Shown: one piece after another, positions 1 to 5,696 of the stretch
How positions within the stretch are numbered: position 1 is the first letter of the stretch
Layout of the letters: each line of letters opens with the position of its first letter
From: Wolbachia sp.
GTDB taxonomy: Bacteria > Pseudomonadota > Alphaproteobacteria > Rickettsiales > Anaplasmataceae
DNA: 5,696 nucleotides
Assembly: GCA_028803175.1 (NCBI GenBank)
Contig: JARBCG010000002.1
Location: 1-5,696, forward strand
Direction of reading: 5' to 3'
Made by a program: the position numbers and the translations under genes
The notes under the pieces: model-generated
Told to the model about the DNA's origin: nothing
What the model saw: only the letters and a program-made list of their open reading frames with translations
Databases searched by the model: none

Positions 1-83
1 AACGTCGTCTTTCCATGATCCACATGCCCTATCGTTCCCACATTTATATGCGGCTTTCCAAATGCTTCTACTACTGTTGTCAT
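1..83 (-). CDS. tuf: Elongation factor Tu, N-terminal 27 codons (runs off left edge)
   Basis: EF-Tu is the GTPase that carries aminoacyl-tRNA to the ribosomal A site in the cytoplasm. Only the N-terminus is in the window. It begins [20 protein letters not shown] and continues into VDHGKTT, so the G1/P-loop motif GHVDHGKT that binds GTP phosphates is visible almost whole. The start is well supported: TAGGAG lies 8 nt upstream, and the N-terminus aligns with the usual EF-Tu start, with a slightly longer lead before [17 protein letters not shown]. It is the last gene of the rpsL-rpsG-fusA-tuf cluster seen here and starts 11 bp after the fusA stop, so it is probably co-transcribed and perhaps translationally coupled to fusA. 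Nothing can be said about the rest of the gene. Confidence 0.97.
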
Positions 84-91
84 AATTATTA

Positions 92-97
92 CTCCTA
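92..97 (-). promoter_or_regulatory. tuf ribosome binding site overlapping the fusA stop codon
   Basis: On the minus strand the sequence TAGGAG lies 8 nt before the tuf ATG. Its TAG is the fusA stop codon, so terminating fusA ribosomes stop directly on the tuf Shine-Dalgarno sequence. This arrangement fits translational coupling between EF-G and EF-Tu, which is an inference from the layout. It also fixes the tuf start at position 83. Confidence 0.8.
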
Positions 98-2167
98 ATT
101 ATAATTTAACTTTAATTCATCAACTACATTCTGCGGTACCTGTTCATAACGAGAAAAACGCATACTATACTGAGCTCTTCCTTGAGATACAGAGCGTAAT
201 TTATTTATATAACCAAACATACTTGCAAGAGGAACTGAAGCAATAATTACCGTAGCATTGTTATTTGTTTCCATACTTAAAACTACCCCTCTTCTAGAAC
301 TTATATCACCCATAATATCACCCATATACTCTTCAGGGGTAATAATTTCAACTTTCATTATAGGTTCCAACATTTTCGGACCAGCTTTATTTGCCATTTC
401 TTTAAAAGCACCTTTAGCAGCAAGTTCAAAAGCTAAAGGGCTGGAATCAACTTCATGAAAAGCACCATCAATAAGAGTAGCTTTAAAATCAATAACTGGA
501 AACCCAGAAATGATGCCGCCCTCTTTTATTAATTTCAAACCATTCTCCACACCAGGAATATACTCTTTCGGAATAGCACCACCCACAATTCTACTTTCAA
601 ATTGAAATCCAGACCCAGGCTCAAGAGGTTTAAACACAATCTTAACTTTAGCAAACTGACCTGCACCACCTGATTGTTTTTTATGAGTATAGTCGATTTC
701 AACGATTTTAGTAATAGTCTCACGATATGCAACCTGAGGAGCCCCAACGTTGGCATCAACATTAAATTCGCGTTTCACTCTATCAATAATAATTTCAAGG
801 TGCAATTCACCCATACCCTTTAATATAGTCTGGCCGCTTTCTGCATTTACGGACATTCTTAAAGAAGGATCTTCAGAAACAAACCTACTTAAAGCAGCAC
901 CTAATTTTTCCTGATCTGAGGCGGTTTTAGGCTCTACAGCAATTTCAATAACAGGCTCAGGAAATTCCATACACTCTAATAATATAGGAAAATCAGTTGC
1001 ACATAAAGTATCACCAGTAATTGTTTTTCTCAAACCCATAAGAGCGACTATATCCCCCGCCATAGCTTCAGTTATATCTTCTCTATTATTCGCATGCATA
1101 AGTAGCATTCTGCCGATACCTTCAGTTTCATTTTTCGTTGCATTTAAAACAGTAGATTTAGACTTCAACTTACCAGAATAAATACGAATAAATGTCAAGC
1201 TACCAACAAACTTATCTGTCATAACTTTAAATGCAAGAGCAACGAATTTTTCCTTTTTCGAAGGTTTAATTTCAATTTTCTTTTCTGAATCTTTAGGATC
1301 AGTTCCAACAATTACATCAACATCAATAGGAGAAGGTAAAAAATCAACTACTGCATCTAAAAGTGGCTGTACACCTTTATTTTTAAAAGCTGAACCACAT
1401 AACACAGGAACAAATTTACTCTTAATAGTACCACTTCTTATACATTTTTTTAACAAATCTACTGGTATATCATTACTTTCGAAATAAATATTCATTGCTT
1501 CATCGTCCATTTCGGCTGCAGCTTCTAGCAAGATTTTTCTAAACTCTTGAACTTTATCTAGCAAATCAGAAGGAATATCTTCATAAAAAAACTTAGAACC
1601 AAGCGTCTCTTCCTGCCATATAATAGCCTTCATAGAAATAAGATCAATAACACCTTTGAAATCTTTTTCACTCCCTATTGGCAATTGAGTAACTAAGGGC
1701 ACTGCTCCAAGCTTATCCCTTATCATATACACACAACGATAAAACATCGCCCCTACTCTATCCATTTTATTAACAAAACATATACGAGGAACATTATATT
1801 TATCAGCTTGACGCCAAACAGTCTCAGATTGAGGTTCAACCCCTGCAACTCCATCAAACACAGCAACTGCGCCATCCAAAACTCTTAGAGATCTTTCAAC
1901 TTCAATAGTAAAATCAACGTGGCCAGGAGTATCTATTATATTGATCCTATGATCATTCCAAAAACATGTTGTTGCAGCAGATGTGATTGTAATACCACGT
2001 TCCTTTTCTTGTTCCATCCAATCCATAGAAGCAGCACCATCATGCACCTCACCTATCCTATTCTCTTTACCAGTATAAAATAAAACACGTTCTGTTGTGG
2101 TAGTCTTACCAGCATCTATATGAGCCATTATTCCTATATTTCTATATTTAGATATTTCAATTTCCAT
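95..2167 (-). CDS. fusA: Elongation factor G (translocase GTPase)
   Basis: EF-G drives GTP-dependent translocation of tRNAs and mRNA and, with ribosome recycling factor, splits the post-termination ribosome. The 690-residue product has the full five-domain layout. In the GTPase domain I see AHIDAGKT (15-22), switch I RGITI (57-61), DTPGH (79-83), NKMD (133-136) and the G5 motif GSA (258-260). Domain II follows at about 305-400, domain III at about 405-480, domain IV at about 481-600 and domain V at about 605-690. The domain IV tip has FHEVDSS, whose His571 matches E. coli His583, the residue that reaches into the decoding centre. Length is normal for an alphaproteobacterial EF-G (E. coli has 704). 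The start is set by AGGAAG, 11 nt upstream (2179-2184), and by standard family spacing to the P-loop. It sits 20 bp after rpsG and 11 bp before tuf. No damage is visible. Confidence 0.99.
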
Positions 2168-2178
2168 ATTATAATCGA

Positions 2179-2184
2179 CTTCCT
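2179..2184 (-). promoter_or_regulatory. fusA ribosome binding site
   Basis: The minus strand reads AGGAAG in the 20-bp rpsG-fusA gap, 11 nt before the fusA ATG. The spacing is slightly long but usable. It supports the start at 2167, and I see no better-placed alternative ATG. Confidence 0.6.
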
Positions 2185-2187
2185 AAT

Positions 2188-2667
2188 CTAAAAACGAAGA
2201 TGAGAAAATGCCTTATTCGCTTCAGCCATTCTATATTTTTCTTCGCACATCTTAAATGCACCACCACGTTTATTATATGCATCCAATATTTCAGATTGCA
2301 AACAATCAGCAAAGATTTTTCCGCTCTTTTTTCGCGCAGCAGAAGCTGCTTTAGCAATCCACCTCAATGCCAAAGAAACAGCCCTACTAGGCCGAACTTC
2401 TACAGGAACTTGATAAGTTGCACCACCAATACGCCTAGAACGCACTTCTATTGAAGGTGTAACATTCTCCACAGCTGTTTCAAAAATTGATAACCCACCT
2501 TCACCTATTTTCTTTTCAGCCAAAGATAAAGCCTTATAGGTGATTTTCTCTGCAGTAGATCTCTTACCACATTTCATAATTGTATTAATGAAGCGCATTA
2601 ACAAAACGCTACCATAACGTGAATCAGGATGTACTTTCCTTCTTTTTGCTTTATTGCGACGAGCCAT
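2188..2667 (-). CDS. rpsG: 30S ribosomal protein S7
   Basis: S7 is a primary binder of the 16S rRNA 3' major domain. It starts assembly of the 30S head and lies near the E-site tRNA. The 159-residue product is close to the usual bacterial length of about 156. Family landmarks run in order: the basic N-terminal arm MARRNKAKRRKVHPDSRYGS, the core helix around MRFINTIMKCGKRSTAE (24-40), the conserved beta-hairpin segment RRIGGATYQVPVEVRPSR (78-95), the RW-IAKAA helix (102-108) and a C-terminal helix ending HLRF. The gene starts 4 bp after the rpsL stop. Its ribosome binding site would have to lie within the rpsL tail, where only weak purine matches are seen, so translation is probably coupled to rpsL. 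In E. coli S7 represses its own operon by binding the mRNA near this junction. Whether that holds here cannot be judged, because the gap is far shorter than in E. coli. Confidence 0.98.
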   Translation of the reverse strand: MARRNKAKRRKVHPDSRYGSVLLMRFINTIMKCGKRSTAEKITYKALSLAEKKIGEGGLSIFETAVENVTPSIEVRSRRIGGATYQVPVEVRPSRAVSLALRWIAKAASAARKKSGKIFADCLQSEILDAYNKRGGAFKMCEEKYRMAEANKAFSHLRF

Positions 2668-2671
2668 AACT

Positions 2672-3043
2672 TTAACCAGATTTCTTTACACCATATCTCG
2701 AACGAGCTTTCTTCCGATTTTGTACACCACGCAAATCAAGAGCACCTCTTACTATACGATAACGCACACCAGGAAGATCTTTAACTCGTCCACCACATAT
2801 CAAAACGACTGAGTGCTCTTGCAAATTATGACCTTCACCAGGTATATATGCAGTTACTTCACCGTAGCCGCTAATTCTCACCCTAGCTACCTTACGGAGT
2901 GCTGAGTTAGGTTTTTTAGGGGTTGTGGTGTATACTTTGGTACAAACACCTCTTCTTTGAGGATTCCCATTTAAAGCTGGTACCTTTCTCTTATTAACTA
3001 GTTTTGTTCTACCGTCACGTACTAACTGATTTATTGTAGGCAT
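2672..3043 (-). CDS. rpsL: 30S ribosomal protein S12
   Basis: S12 lies at the decoding centre of the small subunit and helps set accuracy of tRNA selection. The 123-residue protein is full length for the family. It begins MPTINQLVRDGR, has the signature TTTPKKPNSALRK (39-51), then GEGHNLQEHSVVLI (69-82), GGRVKDLPGVRY (84-95) and a basic tail RKKARSRYGVKKSG. Lys43 and Lys88 (counting Met), where streptomycin-resistance substitutions usually fall, are both wild type. Asp89, the residue modified by RimO in E. coli, is also present. It is the first gene of the str operon and has its own promoter at 3083-3111. No strong Shine-Dalgarno precedes the ATG; the start is chosen because MPTINQLVR is the standard S12 N-terminus. 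Confidence 0.98.
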   Translation of the reverse strand: MPTINQLVRDGRTKLVNKRKVPALNGNPQRRGVCTKVYTTTPKKPNSALRKVARVRISGYGEVTAYIPGEGHNLQEHSVVLICGGRVKDLPGVRYRIVRGALDLRGVQNRKKARSRYGVKKSG

Positions 3044-3176
3044 ATATATAAATTCAAACTCATTAAAACAACCGAGTCTCTAGTTATAAAATAATAAACC
3101 TCAATAGTCAATATAAAAATTATTGCTAACAATTAGGATTTAGTTTCTTTGGTTACAACATAACTTAAAATCATTA
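3044..3176. other. Divergent intergenic region between the str operon and the ankyrin pseudogene
   Basis: This 133-bp AT-rich gap separates rpsL (leftward) from the broken ankyrin gene (rightward). It holds the leftward str promoter. I looked for a rightward promoter: TATAAA-like boxes occur near 3085 and 3112, but none has a plausible -35 box at 16-18 bp. No hairpin plus T-run terminator is evident, as expected for a divergent junction. Confidence 0.6.
3083..3111 (-). promoter_or_regulatory. Sigma-70-type promoter of the rpsL-rpsG-fusA-tuf operon
   Basis: On the minus strand TTGACT (3106-3111) and TATAAC (3083-3088) are separated by exactly 17 bp. Each hexamer has one mismatch to the consensus TTGACA/TATAAT. 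A transcript would start near 3076, giving a leader of about 33 nt before the rpsL ATG. Placement, spacing and the strongly expressed operon downstream all agree. In AT-rich DNA chance -10 boxes are common, but the TTGACT at ideal spacing makes this one convincing. Confidence 0.8.
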
Positions 3177-3389
3177 ATGACAACGGGTACAAATATGGAA
3201 AATATTCTTTATGAAACTTGTGAACTTATGGTAGAGACAGGAAAGAACAATACTTCTTCCACTTTAGAAATAACACAACAGCCGGACACAGAATTTTATG
3301 ATACAAAGTCTGAGATAAAGAACTTGATGACTTTCGTGATTTACAGTCTGATTTTGATGATGCTCTTATTTAATCTGCACCTACAATGA
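3177..3389 (+). pseudogene. N-terminal fragment of the ankyrin pseudogene
   Basis: The frame opens MTTGTNMENILYETCELMVE and is good protein to about residue 50 (KSEIKNL). After that it turns into an unnatural hydrophobic run ending at TGA 3387-3389. The neighbouring frame from 3326 instead reads DDFRDLQSDFDDALI, an acidic stretch that fits the preceding residues, then TAA at 3371-3373, then SAPT leading straight into the next fragment at ATG 3386. So the apparent hydrophobic C-terminus is a frameshift artefact and not a real membrane helix. There is no Shine-Dalgarno before ATG 3177 or before ATG 3195. The start is the first ATG of the frame and remains uncertain. Confidence 0.65.
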
Positions 3390-3949
3390 AAAACAATATT
3401 GATAAAGAAAGCAAAGTTAAGCAGCTTGTTAAAAATGGTTTAGACATAAATACCACAAAAGATGGTAAGACTATTTTAGATATTGCTATAGAAAAAAAAC
3501 TTTCATCACAAGTTGTAGAATTACTCATAAATAATGGAAGTGAAATTAGTACTATTGACTCTAATGGTCACACTGCTTTACATAGGTCAGTTCAAAATAA
3601 GAATATCAAAGTAGTTAAACTACTTTTAGAGACTAATAAAAAAGGAGTAGATAAGTTCTTTTTAGCAAGGTATTTACCTGAGTCTATATTCGTGTGTCAA
3701 ATCGAAGTAAATGCTGAAGATAAAAATGGTTTTACTACTTTAGATTACGCAAAACAGAGCAGTGAAATGTACACTTTGTTGCAAAAATATGGAGCAAAGC
3801 ATAGTAAAAAATTTTCGTACTTCCACAGTTTAAACATAAAAGAATTAGACTTAAATAAGCTTGTTTCTAACAATGATTACTGCTTTAATGTGCTTGCAAA
3901 AGCATTAGAGGTTAAAGATGAAACGAGTAGAACAAAAGACATAGATTAG
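3386..3949 (+). CDS. Ankyrin-repeat fragment (187 codons), the largest open ankyrin segment of the pseudogene
   Basis: This 187-residue open segment carries recognisable ankyrin repeats. A partial repeat (about 6-24) has VKQLVKNGLDIN. Repeat 1 (about 26-57) has DGKTILDIAIEKK...VVELLINNGSEI. Repeat 2 (about 59-85) has NGHTALHRSVQNKNIKVVKLLL. Repeat 3 (about 112-139) has NGFTTLDYAKQSSEMYTLLQKYGA. Ankyrin repeats are protein-protein interaction modules. The last residues KDID run into TAG 3947-3949, and the same frame then continues LLENGANINVTK, a classic repeat end, so the stop interrupts a repeat and is not a natural terminus. There is no ribosome binding site before ATG 3386, and in-frame sequence upstream belongs to the same ancestral protein. 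It may be annotated as a separate ankyrin gene, but I read it as part of the 3177-5460 pseudogene. Confidence 0.7.
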   Translation: MKNNIDKESKVKQLVKNGLDINTTKDGKTILDIAIEKKLSSQVVELLINNGSEISTIDSNGHTALHRSVQNKNIKVVKLLLETNKKGVDKFFLARYLPESIFVCQIEVNAEDKNGFTTLDYAKQSSEMYTLLQKYGAKHSKKFSYFHSLNIKELDLNKLVSNNDYCFNVLAKALEVKDETSRTKDID

Positions 3950-3983
3950 TTGCTTGAAAATGGCGCCAATATAAATGTGACTA

Positions 3984-4250
3984 AAAAACAACGAAACTCT
4001 CTTAAGAGTTGCATCTGGAAAAGGTGATAATAGCAAAAATATGCAGTTAGTAAAAAGTGCTAAGTCTCCTTCTGGCTGGACGTTACTAGAATACTTTATC
4101 AGTAGTAAATTATTTAGTAGAGCTCAATCTTATATAAACTTGGGAGCATACATAAATCAGCCTTTAGGTGATAGATCATACTTATTAACAAGGACGCTTC
4201 ATGATCAAAATATGGAAAATATTGGCTTTCTTCTGAGAAATAAAGAAAAA
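3984..4250 (+). pseudogene. Further ankyrin-repeat fragment between two A-run frameshifts
   Basis: Downstream of the six-A run at 3983-3988 the coding frame shifts by one base. It then reads NNETLLRVASGKGD, followed by SPSGWTLLEYFISSKLFSRA, YINLGAYINQPLGDR and NMENIGFLLRNKE. These are diverged ankyrin units: G-TLL, A-YIN and helix-2-like NIGFLL segments. The same frame stays open to TGA-type termination at 4419-4421, but beyond about 4250 it becomes cysteine- and serine-rich nonsense, while another frame encodes clear membrane helices. So the real coding part ends at the second A run (4246-4250). ATG 4041 is an internal methionine with no ribosome binding site. Confidence 0.6.
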
Positions 4251-4257
4251 CAACAAA

Positions 4258-4683
4258 TTGTATCTAAAAATAGCAGTCGGATGTGCAGTAATAGTTTCTC
4301 TTGGCATAGGAATTGCTGTTGGATTTACTTTAATAAAAATGTCGCTATTGATATTAGCAATGACAGCTATTGCTTTTTTATTAGTTGTGGTTACATCTGT
4401 ATCTATATTAACATTGTATAACAAAGTAAAATCTGAAGAACAAAAAAATAAAGCAATTGTTAATGATTCCACACTCAATGTTAATCTTGAAGCAGCTAGT
4501 AATCTATTTGAGAAGCTAGGTAATATACCAGAAAGAATAGCAGAAGCAGGTACGTTATATCTAGAGATACAAAAAAATGTTGAGAATATAACTGAAAGAA
4601 TAAAATACGATCAAGATTTCAAAGTATACATGAAGCTTTTATTAGTAAGTTATATAACTTACAATCACTTAAAGGTATTTTGA
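4258..4683 (+). CDS. Fragment with two transmembrane helices and a helical tail, part of the ankyrin pseudogene
   Basis: The 141-codon segment opens at TTG 4258 and has two hydrophobic stretches, about residues 3-26 (IAVGCAVIVSLGIGIAVG region) and 29-53 (LLILAMTAIAFLLVVVTSVS region). They are split by only a Lys-Met-Ser turn, so this looks like a membrane hairpin. A polar tail at about 55-130 is rich in Glu, Lys and Asn and looks helical. The glycine/alanine-rich first helix resembles C-terminal membrane segments that I associate with Wolbachia ankyrin and hypothetical proteins. The TTG has no Shine-Dalgarno, and the preceding codons in this frame (NNK) join naturally to the ankyrin fragment if one A is removed from the run at 4246-4250. 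The last residues, LLLVSYITYNHLKVF, are probably off frame; the next frame reads AFISKLYNLQSLKGILKTYS across the same bases. Confidence 0.6.
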   Translation: MYLKIAVGCAVIVSLGIGIAVGFTLIKMSLLILAMTAIAFLLVVVTSVSILTLYNKVKSEEQKNKAIVNDSTLNVNLEAASNLFEKLGNIPERIAEAGTLYLEIQKNVENITERIKYDQDFKVYMKLLLVSYITYNHLKVF

Positions 4684-4883
4684 AAACATACTCTAATGTT
4701 CCTATTTCTAATTCGCACTTATTATCACTTTTTTATCATTCATCATGGAAAGCATTAAACGCTGTTTTCCTTGCAATCATTGATCCAATTTTTGCAAGTA
4801 CTATTTCAACTGCAATTAATGAAAGAAAATGTCCCGAAGATAAACAATGGAGTGAAGTACTAAGAAATACGGTACCAAATTAA
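4635..4883 (+). pseudogene. C-terminal tail fragment of the ankyrin pseudogene
   Basis: After a one-base loss near 4620-4645 the frame reads AFISKLYNLQSLKGILKTYS, continues through LLSLFYHSSWKALNAVFLAI and ends RKCPEDKQWSEVLRNTVPN at TAA 4881-4883. This stop follows another frameshift. The adjoining frame reads TKLIRNQELMQNVIVPTLTD directly afterwards. The segment contains a moderately hydrophobic amphipathic stretch (about 4752-4815) but no domain that I recognise. TTG 4680 is not a credible start because the frame is coding upstream of it. Confidence 0.5.
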
Positions 4884-5460
4884 TAAGAAATCAAGAGCTT
4901 ATGCAAAATGTTATCGTACCAACTCTTACTGATATTTTTAAGAATTGGTCATGATCAAAAGAAGGAAGAAAATTTATAATCTATACTTTAGTTTGCATTA
5001 AAGAAATAATTGATGAAGTTTACACAACTTCAGCACGGGAATCACTACCTAGAATCTTAGGTACAGAGCTTGCAAGCAGCATTAGTAACACAGAAAAAGC
5101 AGTAAGTGATTTATCGAATTGCTACGGACCTGAATAAATAGAGCGAACAAAAACTGCAAATGAGTTGGATTATGCAGTAAGCAAGCTTACTTCTGAAGAA
5201 ACAAAACAACTTGTTACATATTTAAAAGGAATGGCAAATTCACTTACAGAGTTTCAAGGTCAAATATAGATGGAAACAAACAGTCAATACGTAAATTAAC
5301 AGATTGTTGTTTAGATCCAGGGCCTAATGACAAATTAGCAGCTGAGGCGTTGTTAAAATCTATATCTACGTATGTCAAAAGTAACTGTTACGTGGCAACT
5401 GGCATTAATAACGCCAACTACGGATTAGAAGAAGACAAAAAAGACGGGGAAATAGGGTAA
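4873..5460 (+). pseudogene. Distal, heavily broken C-terminal part of the ankyrin pseudogene
   Basis: No long open frame exists here, but one frame stays protein-like despite stops. It reads RNQELMQNVIVPTLTDIFKN to TGA 4952-4954, then an EVYTTSARESLPRILGTELA stretch to TAA 5135-5137, then NELDYAVSKLTSEETKQLV and MANSLTEFQGQI to TAG 5267-5269. A one-base loss then moves coding to the frame SNIDGNKQSIRKLTDCCLDP, which ends EEDKKDGEIG at TAA 5458-5460. The residues are polar and mostly helix-favouring, with no recognised motif. The final TAA may be the original stop. The gene could also have extended further before the neighbouring IS arrived; the window cannot decide this. Confidence 0.5.
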
Positions 5461-5480
5461 ACTCAAATATTGTAAAAAAT

Positions 5481-5489
5481 TAAGGAGGT
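5481..5489 (+). promoter_or_regulatory. Full-length Shine-Dalgarno sequence upstream of the IS982 transposase frame
   Basis: TAAGGAGGT matches the complement of the 16S rRNA anti-Shine-Dalgarno tail across all nine bases. It lies 10 nt (counted from GGAGG) before the codon AGA at 5499, where the transposase start would be expected. The last five bases overlap a perfect 10-bp palindrome GAGGTACCTC (5485-5494). No ATG, GTG or TTG follows at a usable distance, so the site seems orphaned. Confidence 0.55.
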
Positions 5490-5498
5490 ACCTCAGAG

Positions 5499-5696
5499 AG
5501 AAAGGATAGCACAGAATTATTTTGCTTTGTAGATGATTTTTGCAAAATAGTAGATGAAAAATGTGCAGACAAATTATTACCTAACAGCAAAAAAACTACC
5601 GGAATACCGGAAATTACTCATTCTGAAGCCATTACTATAATACTGCTTTATCAACAATCCAGATGCGAAAATTTTAAAGCTTTTTATGTAGTGAGG
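5499..5696 (+). pseudogene. IS982-family transposase, N-terminal part, start codon missing, runs off right edge
   Basis: The frame reads RKDSTELFCFVDDFCKIVDE, then KLLPNSKKTTGIPEITHSEA, then ITIILLYQQSRCENFKAFYV, and is open to the window end. The FVDDFCK opening and the later S-E-A-ITII-L-YQQS...NFKAFY block are the N-terminal signature of IS982 transposases. These cut and join DNA with a DDE catalytic triad, which lies beyond the window. In this frame TAA 5481-5483 closes the upstream side, and no ATG, GTG or TTG occurs until GTG 5691. The codon AGA at 5499 is where I would expect ATG. The other two frames also lack a start that a single frameshift could recruit. So the copy looks 5'-degenerate and probably inactive unless a non-standard start is used. 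Family assignment is confident; pseudogene status is inference. Confidence 0.75.

Larger units (their letters stand above)
3177..5460 (+). pseudogene. Large degraded ankyrin-repeat / transmembrane protein gene
   Basis: Six neighbouring reading segments on one strand make sense as one ancestral gene of about 760 codons. Order: acidic N-terminus, ankyrin repeats (about 3386-4250), two adjacent transmembrane helices (about 4264-4416), then a long polar, probably helical tail to TAA 5458-5460. Inferred breaks are a base loss near 3322-3326, TAA 3371-3373, TAG 3947-3949, a base gain in the A run 3983-3988, a base gain in the A run 4246-4250, a base loss near 4620-4645, a base loss near 4865-4885, TGA 4952-4954, TAA 5135-5137 and a base loss by TAG 5267-5269. 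Across each break the alternative frame continues with sensible protein. Ankyrin proteins with C-terminal membrane segments are abundant in Wolbachia and often vary or decay; some are thought to act on host proteins. The function here is unknown and the gene is almost certainly dead. The right end lies against an IS982 element. Confidence 0.85.
5461..5696 (+). mobile_element. Left end of an IS982-family insertion sequence (continues past right edge)
   Basis: The stretch after the pseudogene stop holds a short AT-rich leader, a Shine-Dalgarno sequence and the first 66 codons of an IS982-type transposase. The exact left boundary is not determined: I cannot see the partner terminal inverted repeat or target duplication because the right end is outside the window. 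The boundary given is the first base after the pseudogene stop and could be off by tens of bases. IS982 elements are a DDE-transposase group with multiple copies in several Wolbachia genomes. Confidence 0.6.

Noticed and set aside
258..458. Plus-strand open frame of 66 codons inside fusA
   Set aside because: It lies opposite the conserved EF-G C-terminal coding sequence. Its hydrophobic product is the reverse-complement shadow of EF-G, with no ribosome binding site.
535..762. Minus-strand open frame of 75 codons inside fusA in another frame
   Set aside because: It is fully contained in the EF-G domain IV coding region, which is intact and conserved; the product is low-complexity leucine-rich shadow.
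2169..2357. Minus-strand 62-codon frame overlapping the rpsG end
   Set aside because: It is an alternative frame of S7, which is intact and conserved across the same bases.
2200..2454. Plus-strand 84-codon frame opposite rpsG
   Set aside because: It is antisense to conserved S7 codons and has Phe/Cys/Ser-rich shadow composition and no ribosome binding site.
3323..3386. Possible C-terminal transmembrane helix of the first fragment (LMTFVIYSLILMMLLFNL)
   Set aside because: The hydrophobicity appears only after the inferred base loss. The alternative frame gives an acidic sequence consistent with the flanking protein, so this is a frameshift artefact.
4251..4421. Continuation of the frame from ATG 4041 through the membrane region
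   Set aside because: After the A run at 4246-4250 this frame becomes Cys/Ser-rich and unnatural, while the adjacent frame encodes two clean hydrophobic helices.
4185..4478. Minus-strand 97-codon frame opposite the membrane-hairpin segment
   Set aside because: The plus strand encodes plausible membrane helices and ankyrin sequence there; the antisense product has no family features.
5599..5616. Short direct repeat ACCGGAAT/ACCGGAAA near the window end
   Set aside because: It lies inside well-conserved transposase coding sequence (TTGIPEIT) and is too short to be a target duplication or IS end.

Overview
The window looks like chromosomal DNA from a Wolbachia-type endosymbiont (Rickettsiales, Alphaproteobacteria). 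This rests on four things: AT-rich sequence throughout; an rpsL-rpsG-fusA-tuf cluster with a 690-residue EF-G; a decaying ankyrin-repeat plus transmembrane protein gene next to it; and the start of an IS982-family transposase of the kind common in Wolbachia. The genus is inferred from recognised protein style, not from a database search.

Left half (1-3043, all minus strand). The conserved 'str' operon reads right to left: rpsL (S12), rpsG (S7), fusA (EF-G) and the first 27 codons of tuf (EF-Tu), which runs off the left edge. Gaps are very small (4, 20 and 11 bp), so this is one transcription unit. A near-consensus sigma-70 promoter (TTGACT, 17 bp, TATAAC) lies at 3083-3111, about 40 bp upstream of rpsL. 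The tuf ribosome binding site overlaps the fusA stop codon. All four products look intact and supply ribosome assembly and translation elongation.

Intergenic 3044-3176. This short divergent region holds the str promoter and a small out-of-frame ATG reading frame overlapping the rpsL start. I see no convincing promoter facing right.

Right half (3177-5460, plus strand). This is one large dead gene, about 760 codons if the frames are stitched. It reads in order: an acidic N-terminal segment, about five or six ankyrin repeats, two adjacent transmembrane helices, then a long helical polar tail. It is broken by six frameshifts and five in-frame stops before its last stop. Several stretches remain open and could be mis-annotated as separate small genes.

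Right edge (about 5461-5696). This is the 5' end of an IS982-type insertion sequence. Its transposase frame is clear but has no start codon, although a perfect Shine-Dalgarno sequence (TAAGGAGGT) sits just upstream.

I found no RNA gene, CRISPR array or convincing new system. The notable content is the gene decay and the insertion sequence beside an essential translation operon.
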